Below, one piece after another: positions 17,691 to 25,616 of a stretch of DNA of 64,000 nucleotides (position 1 is the first letter of the stretch; every line of letters begins with the position of its first letter). The notes beneath the pieces were generated by a model, which saw nothing but the letters and a program-made list of their open reading frames with translations, searched no databases and was not told the DNA's origin. The translations under genes and the position numbers were made by a program. Source of the stretch: an uncultured Bacteroidota bacterium (GTDB lineage Bacteria; Bacteroidota; Bacteroidia; Flavobacteriales; BACL11); assembly GCA_902587125.1 (NCBI GenBank), contig CACIJW010000001.1, positions 77,566 through 141,565 of the forward strand, written 5' to 3'.

Positions 17691-18937
17691 AAAGCAGTAT
17701 TTATTCTAAACTTACTGTAAATATTTATCATTCCTGAAATAATAAATATAAAAAAGAACGGTCTAAGTAACAATGGTTGAGACATTATTGTTAAGAAAAA
17801 GAATATAAAAAATAAAATCTTTTTTTGTTCAAAAAAACTCTGCTTAAACACAAAATAAAGTAACAATATTGTAAAAGGAAATCCAAGTGTTGCTAATAGG
17901 AACATTACAGAATTAGAACTTCCCTTTTCTGTTGTTTTTGACTTAGACTGTATTCCTATTTGATCCTGAAGAAAATTTAATCTTTTAGAATTAAAATAAA
18001 ATTCTTTTCTAACCTCTTGAAATTGAATAACGTCTAAGCCTACTCCTGTGATCGGATTTTGTAAAGCTATAAAAAAGGGTTGAGTCAAATCAAATAACCT
18101 TTTTTGAAAAGAACTTTCATAATCACCTTTAATCTTATTTTCAATGTTATTTGAGTAGATAAAAATTACTGGAGCTAGTAAAAGTACGGCAATAAATCCA
18201 AAAATTTTGCTCTTCTTAACTTCTTCATAAATATACACGATGCTTTGTATTAATAATATTGTTAAGCCAGCAGTAGAATATGTAGTAATAACTGCAAATG
18301 CAATTAACATCAAAAAAACTTTTCTTTTCTTAAAGTAAAATGCTTCTAGAAAAAAAAGTAAGTTTAAATAAGCTTGCAAAATACCTGGTTCCCAAAAAAG
18401 ACCTTGATTTCTGCAAAAATCAATATTAAAAATCGAAATAGAGCTCTTCTCAATATCGTAGAAAAAAATATTAAAGAATGTTTGACACTCATGAAAAGCA
18501 CTTGTTAATGTTTGTAAATTATTTTTTACTAAAAAAAAAGCTAAAAAATTAAACAATGAATGAAAAAATATCAGCTGTAAACAAAAGTATAATACTCTTA
18601 AAAATCTTTCAACTGAACGATTATTTATAAAGTGATAGGCAACTAATATGCAGATAGTAGTAATCAAAAAATTAAATAAAAATTTTTCGATAGCTTGATC
18701 ATTTACAGCAAAAACAAAATTTACTACATAGATCGTAAGTATTGTTAAAATTGAATAAATAGATGCATTAAAAATGTTTTTTCTTGGACTTACCTTTGAA
18801 GTAATTAGAACAGTAGCTATGAACCCAAAAAAGATTGCATGCATTAGATTTCTGTTAAAAACAAAAATTAATCCGCCAGTGCTTAAAATTAAGAGAGTAA
18901 CGATAGCTGAATCAATTACAAAGCTTTTATTAATCAT
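17687..18937 (-). CDS. Polytopic membrane protein, O-antigen ligase/Wzy polymerase-like
   Basis: 416 aa, about ten hydrophobic segments; NQGLFWEPGILQAYLNLLFFLEAF and ITGVGLDVIQFQEVRKEF, typical of Wzy/WaaL-like proteins; position next to Wzx. Confidence 0.7.
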   Translation of the reverse strand: MINKSFVIDSAIVTLLILSTGGLIFVFNRNLMHAIFFGFIATVLITSKVSPRKNIFNASIYSILTILTIYVVNFVFAVNDQAIEKFLFNFLITTICILVAYHFINNRSVERFLRVLYFCLQLIFFHSLFNFLAFFLVKNNLQTLTSAFHECQTFFNIFFYDIEKSSISIFNIDFCRNQGLFWEPGILQAYLNLLFFLEAFYFKKRKVFLMLIAFAVITTYSTAGLTILLIQSIVYIYEEVKKSKIFGFIAVLLLAPVIFIYSNNIENKIKGDYESSFQKRLFDLTQPFFIALQNPITGVGLDVIQFQEVRKEFYFNSKRLNFLQDQIGIQSKSKTTEKGSSNSVMFLLATLGFPFTILLLYFVFKQSFFEQKKILFFIFFFLTIMSQPLLLRPFFFIFIISGMINIYSKFRINTAL

Positions 18938-19829
18938 TCCAATTTAGTTTTTTTTCCAATAAACTTTCGAGTTTTAACACATCAGCATGAAAATATTTAT
19001 CGTAAAGATTTTTTTTAAATTCAGCTTCTAAATCTTTTTTTACCATCTTCTTTTCATTAAGTTTTCTTAATTTATTAACTAATATTTGCCTATTTAATTT
19101 GGATCTAAACAGTAATCTTGCTAGCCTTTTATGCAGTCCGTTTGAATTTACTAAAGTTTGTAAAATTTTAAACCTGCTTTCTGATGCAAAGTTTTCTTTA
19201 ATCTCAATATTTAGATTCTCTATTTTAATTCCTAAAAAATTTTGCAAGTCGCTAATCATTAATTTAAACTCACTTTTATCTAAAAGTTGTGAATCGTAAT
19301 TAATAACAAAAAAATTATTTCTACTAAAAGATTCAAAGTATTTACTCAAATGTTTGTGGTATAAACTTTGGTATATATATGAGTATTTTAATTGACTTAA
19401 TAAATTATTTTCATAATTAAGTAACCTTTTAGACTCAGCTTGTATAGCATCATTAAAATCTAAGTCTTCTAGTCCATCTCTCAAAGTATGAAGATAATGA
19501 GAGTATGCTCTTTCAACAGGATTTCTTAGCATTACAATAAATTTTAAATCTTTTCCTTTTGAATATTCATTAATTCTAAAAAGTGCCTCATCAGAGTATA
19601 AATAGCTGGGTGTAAAGTCCAATACCCATTTCTCATTTTTTATATCATCATAGTAAGTATTTGCATACCAATCGATACCGTTTTGATAGTTAGAATTATT
19701 AAAAAAAAATGGCTCTTTAAATTTTGGTGTATGAATTTGGCTATGTTGACAAAGTATTTTAAAAAGAGTAGTTGTTCCTGATTTCGGACATCCTATACAA
19801 AAAAGATTAGCAGCTCTCATTTTTTCCAA
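18930..19829 (-). CDS. PAPS-dependent sulfotransferase family protein
   Basis: NLFCIGCPKSGTTTLFKIL; FIVMLRNPVERAYSHYLHTLRDGLEDLDFNDAIQAE. Confidence 0.9.
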   Translation of the reverse strand: MEKMRAANLFCIGCPKSGTTTLFKILCQHSQIHTPKFKEPFFFNNSNYQNGIDWYANTYYDDIKNEKWVLDFTPSYLYSDEALFRINEYSKGKDLKFIVMLRNPVERAYSHYLHTLRDGLEDLDFNDAIQAESKRLLNYENNLLSQLKYSYIYQSLYHKHLSKYFESFSRNNFFVINYDSQLLDKSEFKLMISDLQNFLGIKIENLNIEIKENFASESRFKILQTLVNSNGLHKRLARLLFRSKLNRQILVNKLRKLNEKKMVKKDLEAEFKKNLYDKYFHADVLKLESLLEKKLNWND

Positions 19830-20710
19830 ATACTTAAATCTCTATTTAATAACTTAGATAATTTATCTATATCCTCACTATATTTTTCTGATAATATTTT
19901 TTTGGTTTTAACATTCATTTCAGAAATCTTACTTGTTGACATATCCAAAACTATTGATTTGACCCATTTTGCAAATTTTGGCCCTAACAATAAATTTAAT
20001 AATCTTAGAATATTGAAAGAGCGTGCAATTTGTTTTAAATATTTACTTTTCCACCTCCATCCACCCTTCATATAGACTTTGTTAGTCTTAAAATTAAATG
20101 AATCAATTTCTAAAAAATCTGTGCACTCTTTTAAAACTTTATTTGGGTTAGATACAAACTCCTCATAAATAATGATTTTTACTTTATTAAAGTTGTGTAG
20201 AATTTTTTTTATTTTTTGATAGTATAATCCTATTTCAAAATATTTTGCAGCAGGAGAAATAAATTTGTCATTCTCAAATCTATTTTTTTCTTTTTTTAGA
20301 GCATCTTCAAATGTTAGGTTTTCATAAATATTATATCTTTTCAAATGATTGTAAGCTGAATATGATCTTTCAACAGGGTTCCTCAAACAAATAATAATTT
20401 TAACATCTTTTTCAAGAACTTTTTTTGCATTTTTAACAAACTCATCTGCATAAAAGAGATATAGTGCACTTGCCTCCAATTTGTATTTATAAATATCTTC
20501 ACTATCAAATAAATTATGATAATCTTTCAAACTTGTAATTAAAGATTTTAGTCTACTTATACCAATTTTTTTATTGACTAAAAAGTGTGGCTCTTTAATT
20601 TTAGATAAGTATATATCATTATGCTGACCAAGATAGTTGAACAGTGATGTTGTCCCACATTTGGGAGCTCCTATTATGATTAAATTTGGTAAATTTTTTA
20701 TTTCAGCCAA
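19817..20710 (-). CDS. PAPS-dependent sulfotransferase family protein
   Basis: NLIIIGAPKCGTTSLFNYL; IICLRNPVERSYSAYNHLKRYNIYENLTFEDAL. Confidence 0.9.
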   Translation of the reverse strand: MAEIKNLPNLIIIGAPKCGTTSLFNYLGQHNDIYLSKIKEPHFLVNKKIGISRLKSLITSLKDYHNLFDSEDIYKYKLEASALYLFYADEFVKNAKKVLEKDVKIIICLRNPVERSYSAYNHLKRYNIYENLTFEDALKKEKNRFENDKFISPAAKYFEIGLYYQKIKKILHNFNKVKIIIYEEFVSNPNKVLKECTDFLEIDSFNFKTNKVYMKGGWRWKSKYLKQIARSFNILRLLNLLLGPKFAKWVKSIVLDMSTSKISEMNVKTKKILSEKYSEDIDKLSKLLNRDLSIWKK

Positions 20711-21600
20711 TGATTGAGATCTCTGTTTATTAATAAAGATAAGCTTTTGATATCCTCTTTGAAAAAATTAATTAAATATTCTTTTGTTTGTTTTTTCATT
20801 CTTTTATTATCCAAAGTAAATTCATTGTAAAACCACTCATTTAGTTTTTTTCTAATATTTAACGGAAACACTTTCTTTAAAAATGTCAGATAATGTTTTT
20901 TTTCGTTGTAAATAGTTTTGTAAAAATTATTACTCCACTTTCTACCACCTACATTTACTTTTTCCTCTGTAAGAATCTTCATGTTTTTTATTTTTAAAAA
21001 ATCAAAACAATCATTTACTGACTTATTAGTGTTATTAATAAAATCTTCAAACAAAATTATTTTAACATCTTTAAAACTTTCAATATATGCCTTTACCATT
21101 TTATAATAAAGCCCCATATTTTTATAATTAATCATTGGCGTAATATTTTTATTGTTTTTGAACCTAGAGTCTTCAATATTAATTGCCTCTTCAAAAGATA
21201 AGTTTTCTAATTTTGTTCTACTAACATGATTATATGCTGAAAGAGCTCTTTCTACGGGATTTCTTAATAATATTATAATTTTTATATCACTTCCAAGATA
21301 TTTTTTAATGTTTCTAATTGCCTCTTCAAAAAAATAAAGATAGAAAACTGAGGCTTCGCCAACTGCAGATTTTCCACAACTTTTACTAAACAATTTCTTG
21401 TAGTCTTCAAAATTATCTACATAATTGTTTATCCTGCCTTCAATGCTATTTTTTACAAAAAACCTAGGTTCCTTAACTTTAACATTGTGAATATAATTTG
21501 GCATAAACACATCATGATGCTTTCTTAAAAAATTATGCAATGATGATGTTCCAGACTTAGCTGCACCTACAATTAAAAAATTAGGTAAACATTTACTCAT
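20698..21600 (-). CDS. PAPS-dependent sulfotransferase family protein
   Basis: NFLIVGAAKSGTSSLHNFL; IILLRNPVERALSAYNHVSRTKLENLSFEEAI; close similarity to 19817-20710. Confidence 0.9.
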   Translation of the reverse strand: MSKCLPNFLIVGAAKSGTSSLHNFLRKHHDVFMPNYIHNVKVKEPRFFVKNSIEGRINNYVDNFEDYKKLFSKSCGKSAVGEASVFYLYFFEEAIRNIKKYLGSDIKIIILLRNPVERALSAYNHVSRTKLENLSFEEAINIEDSRFKNNKNITPMINYKNMGLYYKMVKAYIESFKDVKIILFEDFINNTNKSVNDCFDFLKIKNMKILTEEKVNVGGRKWSNNFYKTIYNEKKHYLTFLKKVFPLNIRKKLNEWFYNEFTLDNKRMKKQTKEYLINFFKEDIKSLSLLINRDLNHWLK

Positions 21601-22919
21601 CTAAAAGGGTTATAAAAAGTATAAAAACCAAATTCTTTTTTTATGAAATAAACCATTCCAAGATTCCATAATGACATACTTAATAAGCTAGCGATTGCTG
21701 CTCCCTCAATACTATAAATTGGTATTAAATAGTAATTCAAAACTACGTTACAAAGCGCTCCAATAGATAATATAATCATATAAACAAATTGATTACCAGT
21801 CATTTGCAAAATATTTCCCACTGATCCAGAAAATGAACTGATCAATTTTGCTAATGAAAGGATCATTAATGCATTAGATCCGATTTTAAATTCATCGCCA
21901 AAGAGTAACATTATTTTTTGAGGAAAAATGAAAAAAATTATAACGAATGGAATAGTAGTCCAAAAAATTATTTCAGTTGATTGATGAACAACTTTTTTGA
22001 GTGACGAAAAATCATTTTTTGAAAACATTTCAGCAAATTTTGGACCAGCGATACTATTAATTGCCATCAAACTTAAGCTGGCAAGCATAGACAATTTAAA
22101 TGCTGTAAAATAAATACCTACTTGATCAGAATCCATCAAATTACCAAGCATGAGTTTATCTGTCCATGCCATTATAAATTGAACCAGTTGAGCAATCATT
22201 ATTGATAAAGATATTTTTAGCATATCAAAAATTTCAAATTTTTTAACTGATTCACTTTCCCGTATATTTTTTTTGAGATGAAAGCTTTTTTTAAAAGAAT
22301 ATGTAGATAGAATGAATACAATTAACAAGCTACATAAATAAGCAAAGATTGGTATATCGTCATTTTTAAAAAACTGAACAAAAACAAAGATGCAGACAAT
22401 GGAGAATAGGGCTTGAGAAACTCTGAAATAAAATGAAAAGTGTGCAATCTTTTTTAGACCTCTTAAACATTGATAATTCAAGATGAAAAAAGTCATTGGT
22501 AAAATCAGAAAACTATTCAGTTTAATGTGAAAAACTTGAGCATTTATAAGAGCTGCTATTTCACTTGAAAAAAAATACATTATCAATGAGCACAGCAAGC
22601 AGGTGAAAATCAATAAAATTTCTATTCTTCTTTTGAAATAGATTATACTTTTCCACATTTTTTTTTTGACAAATGATGCGATAAACCTAACTGAAAAAAT
22701 ATCTAGTCCTAGCTTTGAAATTATACTAAAACCTCTTAATACTGCTATTGCTAGCACATAATCCCCTAAGCCAGAGGCACCAAAATACCTAGCAATTACT
22801 AAAGTTAATACAAAGCCTGCAGCTTGACCACAAATTCTTAAAATCAATGATATTCCAGCTTGGTTAAATAGTTCTGAAAAATCAGAGTCTGCAAATAACT
22901 TTTTAAATCTTTCTATCAT
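21597..22919 (-). CDS. Polysaccharide flippase, Wzx/MATE-like
   Basis: 440 aa polytopic; LILRICGQAAGFVLTLVIARYFGASGLGDYVLAIAVLR; MAWTDKLMLGNLMDSDQVGIYFTAFKLS. Confidence 0.9.
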   Translation of the reverse strand: MIERFKKLFADSDFSELFNQAGISLILRICGQAAGFVLTLVIARYFGASGLGDYVLAIAVLRGFSIISKLGLDIFSVRFIASFVKKKMWKSIIYFKRRIEILLIFTCLLCSLIMYFFSSEIAALINAQVFHIKLNSFLILPMTFFILNYQCLRGLKKIAHFSFYFRVSQALFSIVCIFVFVQFFKNDDIPIFAYLCSLLIVFILSTYSFKKSFHLKKNIRESESVKKFEIFDMLKISLSIMIAQLVQFIMAWTDKLMLGNLMDSDQVGIYFTAFKLSMLASLSLMAINSIAGPKFAEMFSKNDFSSLKKVVHQSTEIIFWTTIPFVIIFFIFPQKIMLLFGDEFKIGSNALMILSLAKLISSFSGSVGNILQMTGNQFVYMIILSIGALCNVVLNYYLIPIYSIEGAAIASLLSMSLWNLGMVYFIKKEFGFYTFYNPFR

Positions 22920-23719
22920 TCAACAACAAAAAAGGGGTTAAGCAAGTTTTCTTTGTTATATGTTAACTCAGTACCATTATCATAGTTTAAAATTTTAAAT
23001 CCAGAATACTTAGCAATTGAATGACCAGCTGCAACATCCCATTCCATAGTTGGTGCTAGTCTTGGATAAACATCAGCTTTGCCCTCTGCGACCATACATA
23101 TTTTTAGTGAGGATCCAATAGAAACTATTTCTATATTTTCTTTTATTTCTCTTCTCCTATCAACAAAGTCTTTTGTTTCTTTACTCATATGTGATCTGCT
23201 TGCTACTATAACATGTTTACTAGAATTTTTAATTATAGGTAGTTTTTCTGATTCTCTTATTAGTTCCTCAATCGAAGCTAAATCTTTAAATTTATCAATA
23301 GATATTGTTGACTTATATGAACCCACATTTTTATTTGAGAAATAAAGAATATTCTTTGCTGGAACATAAATAACACCAATAATTGGTTGGTTATTTTTTA
23401 CAAGAGCCACATTAACTGTAAACTCTCCATTTTTTTTTATGAATTCTTTAGTACCATCAAGCGGATCAACAATCCACAAATGCTTCCAGTTTTTTCTCTC
23501 CTCATAATTTAATTGCTTTCCTTCTTCACTTAAAATAGGTATTTTACTATCATGTAAAATTTCTTCAATTTTCTTATTACATTTCTTATCAGCAATTGTT
23601 AGTGGTGAATTATCTTTTTTTAGCTCAAAACCAAAATCAGTATTATAAACTGACATTATTTCTTTGCCACCATCTATACATGCAGATATTGCTAGAGATG
23701 TTAAATTTTCAATGTTCAT
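22916..23719 (-). CDS. cysQ: 3'(2'),5'-bisphosphate nucleotidase (PAP phosphatase), inositol-monophosphatase superfamily
   Basis: PLTIADKKCNKKIEEIL, ILSEEG, HLWIVDPLDGTKEFIKKNGEFTVNVALV, MEWDVAAGHSIAK. Confidence 0.92.
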   Translation of the reverse strand: MNIENLTSLAISACIDGGKEIMSVYNTDFGFELKKDNSPLTIADKKCNKKIEEILHDSKIPILSEEGKQLNYEERKNWKHLWIVDPLDGTKEFIKKNGEFTVNVALVKNNQPIIGVIYVPAKNILYFSNKNVGSYKSTISIDKFKDLASIEELIRESEKLPIIKNSSKHVIVASRSHMSKETKDFVDRRREIKENIEIVSIGSSLKICMVAEGKADVYPRLAPTMEWDVAAGHSIAKYSGFKILNYDNGTELTYNKENLLNPFFVVE

Positions 23720-24408
23720 TTTAAAATATCTTTTCCGCTGGATGTACCTATTCTATCACAGCCTAATTTAACTAGCTCTTCAGCAAAATCTTTAGATTTT
23801 ATACCTCCGGATGCTTTAATTTTCATTTTCTTAATCGATTTTTTAATGAGCTTAATATCATCTAACTTAGCTCCATAGCCTGAATAATAGCCTGTTGATG
23901 TTTTTATGTAGGATTTTGATAAATGATTTGAGAATTGACTTGAAATTATAGCTTCAATCCTCTGACAAATACTTTTTATCTCATTTTTTGAAAGAGCACC
24001 AGTTTCAATAATCCACTTAACTATTTTATCATTTTCTAAACAAAAACTTGTACATAATTCAATTACGCTATCAAATCTTTTAAAGTCACTGTATTTAAAT
24101 GCATTGTAGTCAACTACAATATCAATTTCGTCAGCAAAATCCCTTGATTTATTTAATTGCTTTATTATTGAATCAAAGCTATCAGTACCTAAAGGGAAAT
24201 TTACAACAGTTGCTATTTTAATCGAAGATTTAAATTTACTTTTAATGTTGAAGGCGAGATTTAAATATTCAGACCTAACTACGACACACTTAAAATCCAT
24301 TTGAACGGATTCCATTATAAAAACTTGAATCTTATCTTTCAAATCCTCCTCAGATGTATCAAGTTCAAGACTTGTTTTTAAAAAAGTGTTATCTATAAAT
24401 TTTTTCAC
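23716..24408 (-). CDS. deoC: Deoxyribose-phosphate aldolase (DeoC-like)
   Basis: KKFIDNTFLKTS, FPLGTDSF, EIDIVVDYNAF, SYIKTSTGYYSGYGA, MKIKASGGIKS. The track start (TTG, 24435) lies inside a TATATTTG box; in-frame GTG at 24408 matches the family N-terminus and is preferred. Confidence 0.87.
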   Translation of the reverse strand: MKKFIDNTFLKTSLELDTSEEDLKDKIQVFIMESVQMDFKCVVVRSEYLNLAFNIKSKFKSSIKIATVVNFPLGTDSFDSIIKQLNKSRDFADEIDIVVDYNAFKYSDFKRFDSVIELCTSFCLENDKIVKWIIETGALSKNEIKSICQRIEAIISSQFSNHLSKSYIKTSTGYYSGYGAKLDDIKLIKKSIKKMKIKASGGIKSKDFAEELVKLGCDRIGTSSGKDILK

Positions 24409-24432
24409 TCTCCCTTGCGGTTCATACTGATT

Positions 24433-24440
24433 CAAATATA
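24433..24440 (-). promoter_or_regulatory. Putative Bacteroidota -7 box TATATTTG for the sulfated-polysaccharide operon
   Basis: Reverse complement of caaatata; 24 nt before the proposed GTG at 24408. Confidence 0.5.
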
Positions 24441-24507
24441 ATAAAACAAAGGGGGTTTGCTATATAGTAAGTCTGAAATAAATTAATTTAAATGTTAAGT
24501 TAGAATA

Positions 24508-25188
24508 TTATTGAAGCTGAACGTTAATTGGAACTGTATATCTAACACTTGCAGGCTTATTTCTCTGTTTCCCTGGAGTAAAAACTGGTAGTGATTTTAT
24601 AACTCTTACAACCTCATCATCTATTTTTTTGTCCAGACCCCTTAATATTTGAACATCAGAAGCCTTGCCCTTCTTGTTAACTACAAAAGTTGCAATTACT
24701 CTTCCTTCAATTCCATAGTCTTTTAACATTGGAGGATATTTAAAATTCCTGCTAATATGTCTTAGTATGTTTGATTGTGTACAACCTTCATCACTACAGC
24801 CAGGAAAAAGTGGCATGTTTTCTACAACAATAAAAATCTCATCATCATCCTCTTCTTCAATCTCGACTATTTCATCTTCATCTGTTTCTGTATCTTCAAT
24901 TTCAAGTTCCTCTTCTATTTCAACCTCATCCTCAACAATTTCAATTACTTCTGGAGGAGGTGGTGGTGGTGGTGGTGGTTTAATTTCTTGTTTTGTGATT
25001 GGAATTATTTCTTCCTCCAAATCATCAAAATTTACTTCTCCTAAATCAAAATTGCTTTTATCATAACTTTTCCACTCAAAAGCTACATACACAAAAAGTA
25101 GTGAAATAATGAGTCCAATTTGTAAAAAAAGAGATCTCTTTTTTTCTAAACTTACTTTAGGATTTTTTTTCTTTTGCATATTACTCAA
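24508..25188 (-). CDS. TonB family energy transducer
   Basis: One N-terminal TM, PPPPPPPPP hinge, acidic linker, C-terminal YPPMLKDYGIEGRVIATFVVNKKGKASDVQILRGLDKKIDDEVVRVIKSLPVFTPGKQRNKPASVRYTVPINVQ. Confidence 0.9.
   Translation of the reverse strand: MSNMQKKKNPKVSLEKKRSLFLQIGLIISLLFVYVAFEWKSYDKSNFDLGEVNFDDLEEEIIPITKQEIKPPPPPPPPPEVIEIVEDEVEIEEELEIEDTETDEDEIVEIEEEDDDEIFIVVENMPLFPGCSDEGCTQSNILRHISRNFKYPPMLKDYGIEGRVIATFVVNKKGKASDVQILRGLDKKIDDEVVRVIKSLPVFTPGKQRNKPASVRYTVPINVQLQ
24953..24979. repeat. Trinucleotide tract (GGA/GGT)n encoding the TonB poly-proline hinge
   Basis: ggaggaggtggtggtggtggtggtggt; on the minus strand CCA/CCT proline codons. Confidence 0.85.
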
Positions 25189-25558
25189 CTAAATTTTTAT
25201 AATCATCAGCACTTAATAATGATTCTAATTCACTCTCATCAAAATCTGAAACGGAAATTATCCATCCATTATTGTATGGGTCGTCATTGATAAGTTCTGG
25301 TGAATCTTCTAATTCTTCATTGAAGCTATCTACTTTTCCTGAAATTGGCATAAACAAATCTGAAACAGTTTTAACAGCCTCAATAGTACCAAAAACTTCC
25401 TCTTGATCCAATTCTTCGTTTAAAGTATCAACATCAACAAAAACAATATCTCCTAGCTCGCTTTGAGCAAACTCAGTAATACCGATGTATGCTATACCGT
25501 CAGAAATTTTAACCCATTCATGATCTTTTGTATACTTAATGTCCTTTGGAAATTTCAT
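25181..25558 (-). CDS. gcvH: Glycine cleavage system H protein
   Basis: YTKDHEWVKISDGIAYIGITEFAQSELGDIVFVDVD; lipoyl-lysine site GTIEAVKTVSDLFMPISG. Confidence 0.97.
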   Translation of the reverse strand: MKFPKDIKYTKDHEWVKISDGIAYIGITEFAQSELGDIVFVDVDTLNEELDQEEVFGTIEAVKTVSDLFMPISGKVDSFNEELEDSPELINDDPYNNGWIISVSDFDESELESLLSADDYKNLVE

Positions 25559-25571
25559 AAAACATTTTGTT

Positions 25572-25579
25572 CAAAAATA
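25572..25579 (-). promoter_or_regulatory. Putative promoter -7 box TATTTTTG upstream of gcvH
   Basis: TTTG-N18-TATTTTTG on the minus strand; 13 nt to the gcvH ATG. Confidence 0.55.
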
Positions 25580-25616
25580 CACTTTTTATATCTTAAACAA
25601 AAAGCTGAAAAAAAAA

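Noticed and set aside
24953-24979. GGT/GGA repeat considered as a phase-variable or CRISPR-like repeat
   Set aside because: In-frame codons for TonB proline hinge; no spacers, and trinucleotide units would not shift frame.
24767-25066. Plus-strand 99-aa and 89-aa ORFs (Ser- or Trp/Phe-rich) antisense to the TonB-like gene
   Set aside because: Low-complexity antisense shadow of the acidic/proline tract; no start context and fully overlapped by a convincing TonB CDS.
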